DNA of 64,000 nucleotides. Source: Pyrrhosoma nymphula. Its lineage: Eukaryota; Arthropoda; Insecta; Odonata; Coenagrionidae. Under the pieces are notes generated by a model that saw nothing but the letters and a program-made list of their open reading frames with translations, was not told the origin of the DNA and did not search any database. Position 1 is the first letter of the stretch. The number at the start of each line of letters is the position of its first letter. Both the position numbers and the translations under genes were made by a program. The stretch is taken from NCBI GenBank assembly GCA_963573305.1, contig OY754339.1, forward strand, positions 70,975,376 to 71,039,375, written 5' to 3'. This document shows, piece after piece, positions 58,401 to 59,479 of the stretch.

Positions 58401-59367
58401 TTTAATGTTTCTCATGGGTTTACTAGTGGCTGGGACATTAACACTAGGCTTGGTGAAGATATTCCTACTGGTAATAAGGCGATGAAATAACGGATAAATT
58501 GCCACGGTAAAAATCAGCCTGGACTTGGAATTGAACCACAGACATTTGGCTTGCCGGGCTAATGTGCAGACTACTACGCTACCCAGGTTTCCTGGATGTT
58601 AAGCTAGACTTAGTGATGCCATTTGTGTACTTTTCTTTCAAATCAACCATTTAAGGTGCTTGAATACATATAATGTGCATATAGGACAACTATTTTATAA
58701 TGATGTATGTTAACCAATTAATTAGCCAATTTATAGGCAATTGCCTATTTTATTTGGTCGTATTTTGTAGAATGTAGGACTATGTAGTCAGTTTCAGCTA
58801 CATACCATAAATGGCTGGAATATGTATAGAAAAAGTAGCCGTTACTAGAGTTAGCTTGCAGGCTTCCGCGGATGTAGTGTTGACTATCTTTTTTTTAATG
58901 AATCCCAAAAAAAGAAACAGTCATTACTAGAGTTGACTGAAAGTTGTTGCAGAGTCCAAAAAAGTTAAAGCTTATGTATTACCATATGGTTTCCTGATCT
59001 CTTGAATGATGTGTTGCACCTAAAAGATACACTGTTGGACTTAAATTTCTCATCAAACAGTGTTTATCAAGTGTCAAGCATCAGCCTTCAAACTTTAATA
59101 CATATGATAACTACATTTATTGAATAGGTAGATGTTGCATTAATATGGAATAGGCATTTTGAAAGATGTCTCAGTAAAAAAATTTACTCACCCTTTTTGG
59201 ATCTTGAATTGCATGGAGCCGAGTTGCCCACATAGCTAGGAAGCGTATGTGATGAGAATGTGGCTGGTCTCCTTTGATAATAGGCTCCAGGTATTCCACT
59301 ACTTTTCCCACCTCTATGTTACTAAGCCCTTCTAAGTAATTCATTTGCCATTGATACTCTGTTGCAT
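7301..59367 (-). CDS. Large lipid transfer protein gene (vitellogenin/apolipophorin type), partial, 11 exons
   Basis: LLTPs are secreted or ER-lumen proteins that carry lipid between tissues or into eggs. Eleven minus-strand exons at 59192-59367, 56623-56843, 55290-55503, 50041-50263, 26593-26806, 24196-24359, 21834-22134, 18821-18944, 18491-18733, 10840-10992 and 7301-7480 all have AG/GT borders. Their phases chain without conflict (0, 2, 0, 1, 2, 1, 2, 0, 0, 0), giving about 736 residues. The first two exons read like the end of the vitellogenin N superhelix, the middle exons like the beta-sheet domains, and the last like the cysteine-bearing stretch before a VWD module. The compact spacing favours a vitellogenin-like size over a 3000-residue apolipophorin; this is inference. 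The N-terminal exons (above 59367 or beyond the window) and C-terminal exons (below 7301) were not found. A short exon between exons 3 and 4 could be missing. Introns are loaded with transposons, and one hosts RRP9. Confidence 0.8.
7930..8055 (+). mobile_element. LINE 3' tail ending in (ATT)n
   Basis: AT-rich sequence ending AATAAAACAATTATTATTATTATTTT, the same kind of terminus seen at 17952 and 26405. This short-repeat tail is typical of jockey/CR1-related non-LTR elements. No coding sequence remains. Confidence 0.4.
8056..9935. other. LLTP intron, nothing recognised
   Basis: AT-rich intron between exons 10 and 11 with only short scattered frames. I see no domain, repeat end or RNA gene. 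Confidence 0.4.
9940..10408 (+). pseudogene. Penelope-like element GIY-YIG endonuclease remnant
   Basis: The frame encodes PEKIGRLLRKHNVITRL, a linker, then YFGQTGRAIRCRAKEHERAT, VLGHKIDFENVEVLARENHY and VIREAMEIMKNVVNFNWEYG. These are the ordered signatures of the GIY-YIG endonuclease C-terminal to the RT in Penelope-like elements. A TGA stop sits just before YFGQTGR, the CxC motif before it is lost (CSFWQ), and the RT is missing. The frame ends at TAA near 10408. It is a dead 3' fragment in an LLTP intron. Confidence 0.85.
10840..10992 (-). CDS. LLTP exon 10
   Basis: The acceptor is CCTTTGTAG|ATG and the donor AAG|GTAATG. It is 51 codons, phase 0 both ends. It encodes MCFDFEVHFPEPPIDPLRQR, an acidic stretch, then YGPIIGNKCPKIGLTLK. 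The 'v.yG....kCp....l.lk' pattern resembles the late part of vitellogenin-type LLTPs. Confidence 0.75.
11100..14715. mobile_element. Possible foldback-like composite with minisatellite-built inverted ends
   Basis: The left block (about 11105-11460) is rich in variants of CTGAAACTCCCTTGC. The right block (about 14310-14715) has the reverse complement (GTTTCAGT, CAAGGGAG). The outermost parts pair best: AAATTTCCCCCTTGAAACTC on the left against GAGTTTCAAGGGAGAAAATT on the right. Foldback elements have long TIRs made of short tandem units, which this resembles. The interior holds a palindrome (13833-14302) and unassigned sequence. I found no clean target duplication. Confidence 0.35.
13833..14302. 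repeat. Large imperfect palindrome (MITE-like)
   Basis: The two arms, about 13833-14065 and 14080-14302, are inverted copies. They pair CACTGATGAAAA near 13988 with TTTTTCATCAGTG near 14138, and AGTTTATAACTTCT with AGAAGTTATAAACT. The outer parts pair GAGTCCGAGCC with GGCTCGGACTC. The arms diverge by scattered substitutions and small indels. Confidence 0.75.
14853..15413. mobile_element. hAT-type MITE, copy 2
   Basis: Same family as 4135-4679: identical TIR TAGAGATGGG, shared interior (TTTGAGATAATTTTTCATAC and AAGCCAGATTGCATGTTGCT), and a perfect 8-bp duplication AGTGTATC at 14845-14852 and 15414-15421. Confidence 0.9.
15422..17089. other. LLTP intron, nothing recognised
   Basis: Between the hAT MITE and the Tigger-like fragment. 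Overlapping plus frames near 16562-16981 give no family match and lack consistent codon character. Confidence 0.4.
17090..17563 (-). mobile_element. Tigger-like MITE fragment, inverted relative to 22826-23873
   Basis: It shares long stretches with the reverse complement of 22826-23295, for example CCCATTGCTTGAAAATGTGG and GGTTAAATAACATTTTAAAT. It ends GGGGTCTACTG next to TA at 17564. The other end is missing. The frames in it are not conserved between copies. Confidence 0.65.
17566..17952 (+). pseudogene. Non-LTR retrotransposon RT C-terminus and 3' tail (jockey/CR1-like)
   Basis: The plus frame ending at 17803 encodes HTYMTRRHDDSYIRSCSITV and GLSAICIKLFNQLPADIKRE, matching the closing segment of jockey/CR1-type reverse transcriptases ('h.y.TR......v.....G.klfN.LP..ik'). 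About 140 bp of 3' UTR follow, ending AATAAAGAATTCCATTATTATTATG. The upstream RT core is absent, so this is a 5'-truncated copy. Confidence 0.7.
18035..18407. mobile_element. Inverted pair of tRNA-derived SINE modules
   Basis: Two inverted arms of about 165 bp meet near 18200-18245. The right arm's tRNA-like unit (18304-18377, plus) can form a 7-bp acceptor stem (GCCTGGA with TCCAGGC), a D-arm around GCTTAACTGGTTAGAGC, a 5-bp anticodon stem (CTTGG/CCGAG) with an 8-nt loop, and a T-arm CTGGG-TTTGAAT-CCCAG. The left arm has its diverged reverse complement (18063-18136). Both are flanked by AATGATTTTTTCACTGTG. The 8-nt loop argues against a working tRNA. Confidence 0.75.
18491..18733 (-). CDS. 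LLTP exon 9
   Basis: The acceptor is TTGTTTTCTCAG|GTT (strong pyrimidine tract) and the donor is AGG|GTGTGT, weaker than the others. It is 81 codons in phase 0 to phase 0 and encodes a lysine- and glutamate-rich stretch, then ETSSGELTPAYDYSLSYQMS and DHYLKMKFADSENFSERLR. The frame stays open for 40 more codons past the donor, so the exon end rests on the donor and the LLTP continuation in exon 10. Confidence 0.7.
18821..18944 (-). CDS. LLTP exon 8
   Basis: The acceptor is CACCTTAG|G, whose G completes the AGG codon begun in exon 7, and the donor is GGG|GTGAGA, giving phase 0. It encodes ISELEINILFPLRVYDYLMY, then FPIPGRCGFVLKTAPTANTK, alternating beta-strand-like sequence. It is separated from exon 9 by only 87 bp. 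Confidence 0.75.
18945..21511. other. LLTP intron between exons 7 and 8
   Basis: Mostly unassigned. The segment at 19700-19870 (reverse-strand frame with ISSFRGFQCLVPFLLDDILP) looks like a dispersed repeat tail, and ATTCGAGGCATACCTGTA at 21378 looks like a lone Tigger-type terminus. Neither could be completed. Confidence 0.35.
21516..21692. mobile_element. TTAA-flanked MITE (piggyBac-type)
   Basis: TTAA at 21512-21515 and 21693-21696 borders inverted ends CCCTTTTAATGCCAGC and GCTGGCAGTAAAAGGG. It is 177 bp with no coding capacity. A partial relative of its right end lies at about 55080-55123. Confidence 0.75.
21834..22134 (-). CDS. LLTP exon 7
   Basis: The acceptor is CCTGTTTCAG|AT and the donor GAAAG|GTAATT. 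The two opening bases complete a GAT codon. The 100-residue exon includes SIPGVAIHAGSNVFVEPLLS, a CPSC pair, and LGMNFIFSYFDCDVP. It is assigned to the LLTP by phase and position more than by motif; the cysteine-containing segment is divergent. Confidence 0.75.
22826..23873. mobile_element. Tigger-like TA-flanked MITE, 1 kb
   Basis: The ends are CAGAAGGCCCCCACTTTACG and CGCACTAACGGGGGTTTACTG, imperfect inverted repeats bordered by TA at 22824-22825 and 23874-23875. Half of it is repeated in inverse orientation at 17090-17563. No transposase seen. Confidence 0.65.
24196..24359 (-). CDS. LLTP exon 6 (beta-sheet region)
   Basis: The acceptor is TTTTTAAAG|G and the donor TTAG|GTGAGG. Its first base completes the lysine codon left by exon 5. 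It encodes YWRNGGAFLAVLNPIGQLWH, GVSRLHTTLLHLPMNYFATL and DIVQRKVQMAISGL. The 'H.P....a.lD......' pattern fits the LLTP domain after the GlP motif (DUF1943-like). Confidence 0.8.
24474..24711. mobile_element. TTAA-flanked MITE, family 2 copy 1
   Basis: TTAA at 24470-24473 and 24712-24715 surrounds inverted ends CCCTTTAACTGCGC and GCAGTTAAAGGG. The AT-rich 238-bp body matches the inverted copy at 47381-47612, including AACCATAAACCATACTTCAA. Confidence 0.85.
25390..25660 (+). repeat. Dispersed repeat, copy 1
   Basis: It shares GCAGACCTA, GATTATCCCTCAACCCCTT and CATGGCCCACA in the same order with 55740-55930. Unclassified; the frames in it are broken differently in the two copies. Confidence 0.5.
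26069..26286 (-). mobile_element. tRNA-headed SINE with poly(A) tail
   Basis: Read on the minus strand it starts with GCCAGCAGTGGGGTAAAGTC (A box) and has the B box GGGTTCGAGTCCC at 26235-26223. It continues with a body of about 110 bp and ends in a run of 15 A at 26083-26069. A related, tail-less copy is at 57400-57567. Confidence 0.75.
26300..26412 (+). mobile_element. LINE 3' tail ending in (ATT)n
   Basis: Ends GGGCAAATAAATTATTATTATTAAAG, like 17952. Only untranslated tail sequence is visible. Confidence 0.4.
26593..26806 (-). CDS. LLTP exon 5 (beta-sheet region)
   Basis: The acceptor is TTTTTGTTTAG|CC; those two bases complete the codon left by exon 4 across a 23-kb intron. The donor is GAA|GTAAGT in phase 2. 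It encodes GSSFHINYQRLLFPLVNEI followed by GPTDLGVPMALRIPFPFMFS, matching the LLTP 'pTelGlPl.ysl..p...sv.g' motif, which is the strongest single family marker in the window. Confidence 0.85.
28431..28626. repeat. 196-bp palindrome open on both strands
   Basis: The arms are inverted copies centred near 28529. Because of the symmetry both strands read nearly the same 63-codon frame: MLMEASGIGCVVRVDNFRAF on plus and MLIEASEIGCVVRIDNFQAF on minus. The arms differ by about 15 percent, so this is not a sequencing fold-over. Function unknown; it may be the terminal hairpin of a dispersed repeat. Confidence 0.75.
30070..30345. repeat. Degenerate C-rich short tandem array
   Basis: A loose repetition of units like CCGCACCCTATC or CCGCATCCTGCA with a period near 12-30 bp. 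It has decayed too far for a consensus and lies inside the TIR element. Confidence 0.45.
30772..31029 (+). pseudogene. Tc1/mariner-type transposase N-terminus, split by the BEL element
   Basis: The frame from the ATG at 30772 encodes LSAAQRGQIVSFFESGKTVS, QIAAHLNVDRKTVYKWLKR and NGRPRCTNRQEDEDIREAIR. This is the paired-like double helix-turn-helix DNA-binding region with the GRPR linker of Tc1/mariner transposases. The frame is cut at about codon 87 by the BEL insertion. It resumes at 37552 with CVAELRRSSKLNCS and then a stop, so the catalytic DDE domain is absent. Dead remnant. Confidence 0.8.
31035..31412 (+). repeat. Left LTR of BEL/Pao element
   Basis: 378 bp beginning TGTTGCGCCTATGCAC and ending GCGTGCCTACA. 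It matches the right LTR along its whole length by eye, including the T-rich and G-rich runs. The small frames in it recur exactly in the other LTR and are not genes. Confidence 0.93.
31419..31436 (+). other. Primer binding site, tRNA-Phe type
   Basis: TGGTGCCGAAACCCGGGA starts 6 nt after the left LTR. It is complementary to the 3' end of eukaryotic tRNA-Phe (…TCCCGGGTTTCGGCA plus CCA) over 18 nt, recalled from the conserved tRNA-Phe sequence. Confidence 0.8.
31506..36770 (+). CDS. BEL/Pao gag-pol polyprotein (1754 aa)
   Basis: One open frame encodes the whole element. The gag region (Pao DUF1759-like, LPRFSGAFSDWVGFRDLF) is at about residues 145-165. CCHC-type knuckles CFNCLKPGHWAPRC and CCNICKRYH follow near 392-420. 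The aspartic protease motif MIDSGSQVSA is at about 494. The RT has FTADIVKMYRQILL near 822 and the catalytic YVDDIV box near 901. RNase H begins at GFSDASEAGYGA near 1073. The integrase has an H-H-C-C zinc segment near 1375-1430, then DYGGPF (about 1455), YSDCGTNF (about 1520) and LWEAGIKSVK (about 1575) as the D, D and E of the catalytic core. A DUF5641-like tail with PGHFLVGQPL closes the protein. The ATG is about 94 bp after the left LTR. All catalytic residues expected for an autonomous element are visible. Confidence 0.95.
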   Translation: MPVEGAKGKSPVTREQFDSHSKLLRFKRDQFKSTISAAFLLSEELNASGLEIFNHCKLHIFLARCSQLEVVYSAFCDAQTELFEYCHECNQSDACLVDRSLGEEVEEKYYFILSVFRKVSIPPAVNESAHLANETVQGKRSRLPTIELPRFSGAFSDWVGFRDLFRSVVHDRTDISSVEKFTYLKAALQGKASALIASVPFGEVHYDSAWRELSEHYDNPRILGFDYLDRILEFSVSSTGSLSSMQLFVNTFSEIHAALGTLNIPNLGEFILFRLAARVVDPETLALFEETLNNEPFPSVCNLLSFVKKRIKVLQTSFGPNVKDSVSRRKSTLTAKVVLPISVDNTHPGKEKCDRVSTCPMCELPHSLVKCPKYIEMSVTDRARFVRSKRLCFNCLKPGHWAPRCQQKDMCCNICKRYHNTTLHSELNSRQSPIQASASLSQASGSPVRSQSQTSTTALSSCVNCDPAHLIVLGTALVHVRDGNGLNVPLRIMIDSGSQVSAISAAAARRLQLPMSPYHGSLVGLSQTPLRRPEGCITLSLSPIHDSLLVLNTKAVILPHLTSKLPPVPLPPCIRESISHLCLADPGFDKPDSVDIILGMDLFPKIFLGGKKTFDNYDLILIDSLFGWILMGNILDSSLKIPTRKTSLCVVEEIPLVKQLKSFWELEEPIIRRHPCPEDEQCEKYFLESVSRDETGRYKVSLPFKEDFAVLAGSYNQAANRWCKLEQRLIRKPLLKEQYDQFLQEYLNLGHMSLSTRPGAFFIPHHAVTKITPSGSKLRVVFDASSKGAQGKSLNDLLMTGPKLQLDIFEILLGFRVHAIAFTADIVKMYRQILLSENHRKFQHILWRENPTEKLKSFELNTVTYGVVSSPFQAIRVLHQLVRDEGKDYPLASAVILRDTYVDDIVTGASSLDDALALKSQLIELLARGGFPLQKWASNSSQFLAQSPLHERESTFDFDAPDHSCVKVLGFYWDTYHDVFSYRVTLDHSVNTKRAVLSNIARIFDPLGCLSPIVLKIKGLIQSLWVLKLGWDDPLPLSAAYLWHEFSSQSHLISQIRIPRYIGPSKSTEHQLLGFSDASEAGYGAVVYLRVISPSGDVEIYFLAAKSRIAPLKTVTIPKLELSASLLLSRLLSNIRNTFRDRVCIHKIYAWTDSRIVLSWLATLPHLLKIFVANRVSEITETIPSNLWRHVASDENPADCISRGLLPKQLLNFQLYWSGPPFIHLSEAHWPSADFVPVATDELPERKGDSIVMGLTQVDESSVAWFKKFSSFVRLVRVTAYIYRFLNAFKGERSQPQTPMSSQEWTHALEKLALATQMVYFASVFDSIKTCSLFPRSISRLRPFVDSNGLLKVGGRLQNSLLSESARHPILLPRCSHFSRLIIRHYHLVSLHGGPRAVEALVARQFWILSARSVIRSEIMNCVVCSRYRGNTLQPIMSDLPSTRVVPQRPFSCVGVDYGGPFSYKLSNRKNSAIGKAYLCLFICFGTKAVHLELVTSLSTPAFIAAFQRFIARRGIPRAIYSDCGTNFVGADRFLTDLYRLIRSSSHREALTSIHPESGISWKFNPPSAPHFGGLWEAGIKSVKYHLRRFLNGQTLNFEEFATLFSKIEAILNSRPLTPKSPDPSEIDCLTPGHFLVGQPLIGLPEITSVDEFHLPTRWKLIEQLHEQFWRRWSQEYLHTLQQRAKWTRKSKNVKIGDLVLLRDSTLPPALWKMGRITKVFPDSTGVIRVVDLKTSSGTLKRPVVKLVPLPTSN
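37164..37173 (+). other. Polypurine tract of BEL/Pao element
   Basis: The G-rich run GGGGGGCGGGA stands immediately before the right LTR, where plus-strand DNA synthesis starts. It is interrupted by one C. Confidence 0.65.
37174..37551 (+). repeat. Right LTR of BEL/Pao element
   Basis: Same 378 bp as the left LTR, followed directly by the GGTTG duplication and the resumption of the interrupted transposase frame. Confidence 0.93.
37552..37602 (+). pseudogene. Continuation of the split Tc1/mariner-type transposase
   Basis: After the BEL target duplication the same reading frame continues for about 14 residues (CVAELRRSSKLNCS) and meets TAA at about 37600. The residues fit the segment after the GRPR linker. 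No further transposase sequence was recognised downstream. Confidence 0.6.
37603..39629. other. LLTP intron, nothing recognised
   Basis: AT-rich sequence downstream of the BEL element with no gene or clear repeat boundary. Confidence 0.4.
39630..40430 (-). pseudogene. Decayed RTE-type LINE reverse transcriptase
   Basis: On the minus strand, with several frameshifts, I can read HDLHSQSATGLNVYFSGEKM near 40090 in the place of the RT FADD region. It is followed by QFIFPGSILNDSWYSSKDIS and RRIVLTKKHSRNE near 39920-39840. The latter matches the RTE pattern 'f.YLGs.......s.eI..RI..ak'. Stops and shifts interrupt every frame. The boundaries are approximate. Confidence 0.55.
42017..43312. mobile_element. 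Possible hAT-type element with CCCTGA-rich ends
   Basis: CAGGGTGCTACTGAT at the left and CCATCACTACCCTG at the right are imperfect inverted ends. Both sub-terminal regions carry repeated TTCCCTGA motifs. I could not find a matching 8-bp duplication, and no transposase is visible. Confidence 0.4.
43567..44310 (+). mobile_element. Internally deleted hAT element with transposase C-terminus
   Basis: The ends CAGCGTCATAGCTAGGG and CCCTAGCTACAATGCTG are imperfect TIRs with partly matching 8-bp flanks TGTGTGTG and TGTGTATA. At about 43880-44085 the plus strand encodes LRLALSLPLTSASCERSFSK, then KNYLRSQIGQKCLTNLAILS and IEYDIAKSV. This is the hAT dimerisation domain, with one stop in between. The rest of the transposase is deleted. 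Confidence 0.8.
44460..44625 (-). mobile_element. tRNA-derived SINE
   Basis: Read on the minus strand, a tRNA-like head (A box TTAGTGGTGTAACTGG, B box region GAGTTTGAATTCC) is followed by CAAATGATTTTTTCATGG. The tail resembles the one flanking the modules at 18035-18407, so it is probably the same family. Confidence 0.6.
44640..46070. other. LLTP intron, nothing firmly recognised
   Basis: At 45143-45475 both strands stay open for 100 or more codons, which comes from GC-richer composition rather than a gene; no domain is visible in any frame. Confidence 0.4.
46075..46180 (-). mobile_element. tRNA-like SINE head
   Basis: Minus strand: GTAGCCCAGTGGGTTGAGGT (A box) and GGGGTTCGATCCCAGG (B box), followed by a short A/T-rich stretch. 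No obvious body or long poly(A). Confidence 0.6.
47381..47612. mobile_element. TTAA-flanked MITE, family 2 copy 2
   Basis: TTAA at 47377-47380 and 47613-47616 surrounds inverted ends CCCTTTAACTACTCCC and GCGCAGTTTAAGGG. It is the reverse-orientation copy of 24474-24711. TTAA duplication is typical of piggyBac-mobilised elements. Confidence 0.85.
47667..49932. mobile_element. Tigger-like TA-flanked element, 2.3 kb, non-autonomous
   Basis: The ends CAATAAGTCCTCGACTTACG and CGACATACGAACAAGTTGCG-type sequence (right end GAGGACTTCCTG) form inverted repeats with TA at 47665-47666 and 49933-49934. The TIR resembles Tigger ends (CAGGnAGTCC). No transposase is seen. Three diverged GCTTCCACTAGTGGGGG-type blocks lie inside at about 48428, 49290 and 49419. 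Confidence 0.7.
48425..49495 (+). repeat. Three spaced copies of a G-rich motif
   Basis: GGTGGCTTCCACTAGTGGGG (48430), GATGCTTCCACTAATTGGGG (49292) and GGTGGCTTTCACTAGTTGTG (49420) each run into 6 to 14 G. The first and third are followed by GCCTC and GCAGCCAAC and then ATCGGCC-like text, so a longer unit was duplicated and has decayed. Confidence 0.6.
50041..50263 (-). CDS. LLTP exon 4 (beta-sheet region)
   Basis: The acceptor is CATCATTAG|TTT and the donor TCCA|GTGAGT, leaving one base. It begins FYVKIRGIRSPNLEVQAFDG, an LLTP signature position ('lyvki.G.ei..fd'), and continues with a charged segment and VHVELIVQFQDRAIMTHYYN. In relatives there is usually some extra sequence between the exon 3 end and this motif, so one small phase-0 exon may lie in the intron that also holds RRP9. 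Confidence 0.8.
51458..52867 (-). CDS. RRP9: U3 snoRNP 55-kDa protein, seven WD repeats
   Basis: RRP9 (U3-55K) binds the U3 box C/D snoRNA in the nucleolus and takes part in early 18S rRNA processing. The intact 469-codon frame matches the usual family length. It has a basic start (FKGKKRKKFTTDK), an acidic coiled stretch around residues 35-110, then seven WD repeats ending KDGVIVKWSI, DDKRVQIWKP, KDRTVKLWSI, HDSTIRLWQV, DDGQLCLWSV, CDGFVRLWKC and HRLGRWSRI. The C-terminal GQEHRLGRWSRIKEAKNGV block is a family hallmark. The chosen ATG begins MPFFKYPRSDRQ; an in-frame alternative was not needed. The gene has no intron and lies in the LLTP intron between exons 3 and 4 on the same strand. It could be the functional locus or an old retrocopy; I saw no poly(A) tract or clear target duplication. 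Confidence 0.93.
   Translation of the reverse strand: MPFFKYPRSDRQSSKAAFKGKKRKKFTTDKTIKTLSVNGDNDEEIPSDLEEETFRKVDESFSEEEDFEETAQEKRLKLAKKYLEEIEKEEQIRGESSEVSKDAIAQRLKEDNLQLAGKLRKSVADEFTGYDSEHIHFFRCKDHKLSITCLVVSHDDAYVFSGSKDGVIVKWSINEKKRMLCAPSRSERGKKREGAVNCLALSSDDKFLASGDDDKRVQIWKPITLEHLHTFTSHRDAVTGVAFRINTHQLFSVSKDRTVKLWSIDDMCYIETMYGHMNGVTSVDAMTQERAITSGGHDSTIRLWQVSQETQLVFKGHFGTIDSVKFINESSFFSCGDDGQLCLWSVSRKKPLCSLQEAHGKQELNGEPNWISSIATFTNTDLLVSGSCDGFVRLWKCGAGFKSLTKIFEIPMIGFVNALHFSRDGKFLVVGVGQEHRLGRWSRIKEAKNGVHLISLERNNPVSNSCEPV
52868..54634. other. Upstream flank of RRP9 and LLTP intron
   Basis: Presumably contains the RRP9 promoter, next to the ATG at 52867, but I see no clear TATA box at a fitting distance. 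The rest is unassigned intron. A missing small LLTP exon could hide here. Confidence 0.35.
54637..54792. mobile_element. Short palindromic TA-flanked MITE
   Basis: The 156-bp sequence is nearly a full hairpin. CAGTTATTGGCCACTTGGTA at the left pairs with TACCAAATGATCTATAACTG at the right, with TA on both sides (54635-54636, 54793-54794). Confidence 0.75.
55290..55503 (-). CDS. LLTP exon 3 (superhelix to beta-sheet transition)
   Basis: The acceptor is AACTAG|G. The single G completes the ATG codon started in exon 2, and the frame then runs open to the donor TCG|GTGAGT in phase 0. It encodes KKPAQNVLQFARPPKLQMW, then a polar stretch SGNHISDYVDPENHYGG and MVANPNTGGPNVLYFLHNDH. This is the LLTP pattern after the superhelix ('A...l.lakp....sknY...d...g'). 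The other acceptor-like AGs just downstream would break the phase, which decided the border. Confidence 0.8.
55738..55935 (+). repeat. Dispersed repeat, copy 2
   Basis: Plus-strand relative of 25390-25660, with the shared block GAGATTATCCCTCAACCCCT followed by CATGGCCCACAC and GAGAGGCC. No recognised coding origin. Confidence 0.5.
56623..56843 (-). CDS. LLTP exon 2 (helical superhelix)
   Basis: The acceptor is CCTGTCGCAG|GTT and the donor AAT|GTGAGT, leaving two bases (AT) of a codon. The exon encodes VYWPILEDKTQHLELRVGAF, then IATIMAEEPEGSHLYYFYYS and TMQSLAGTKHPCY. These match the conserved LLTP pattern of 'lp...e....lRiaAf', '...e.n.qv..fv.s.l.slA....p' at the end of the superhelix. Confidence 0.85.
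57121..57354. repeat. Exact 117-bp tandem duplication
   Basis: Two copies of a 117-bp unit (57121-57237 and 57238-57354), identical by eye, starting GCTCCTATTGATTTGCCTGA. The length is a multiple of three and the plus frame stays open through both, but there is no sign that it codes. Confidence 0.9.
57400..57567 (-). mobile_element. tRNA-headed SINE, relative of 26069-26286
   Basis: Minus strand: B box GGGTTCGAGTCC, an A-box region near GTGGTGGAGTAACG, and the shared body CATGCCCTGGG / CCCAGGGCATGG. No poly(A) tail visible. Confidence 0.65.
57846..58408. mobile_element. Possible TTAA-type MITE
   Basis: CTAACCCTTTCATGCCGGTGAAC at the left and GTTCAGCGCGAAAGGTTTAA at the right are imperfect inverted ends. 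Flanks are CTAA and TTAA, so the duplication is imperfect. No coding content. Confidence 0.4.
58485..58600 (-). mobile_element. tRNA-like SINE head
   Basis: Minus strand: GGTAGCGTAGTAGTCTGC (A-box region) and GTGGTTCAATTCCAAG (B-box region), then AGGCTGATTTTTACC. Degenerate. Confidence 0.55.
59192..59367 (-). CDS. LLTP exon 1 of those visible (helical superhelix)
   Basis: The acceptor TTTTTTTCCTACAG lies upstream and the donor is AGG|GTGAGT. The exon enters with two bases of a split codon and leaves in phase 0. It encodes helical sequence such as YLEGLSNIEVGKVVEYLEP followed by IRFLAMWATRLHAIQDPKR. This is the typical pairing in LLTP superhelices: a segment scoring genes per helix pair, then a 'lRvlAiwAlr' helix. 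It is not the first exon of the gene, because no start or signal peptide is present. Confidence 0.8.
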
Positions 59368-59479
59368 CTGTAGGAAAAAAATCACGTGTGTAAACAGTGT
59401 TAAGAGACTAAACTTCAATTGAATGCTTTTGTTGAAATAATGAAAAATATTCCTCTCAATTAATTTTTTGGTCTGTAAT

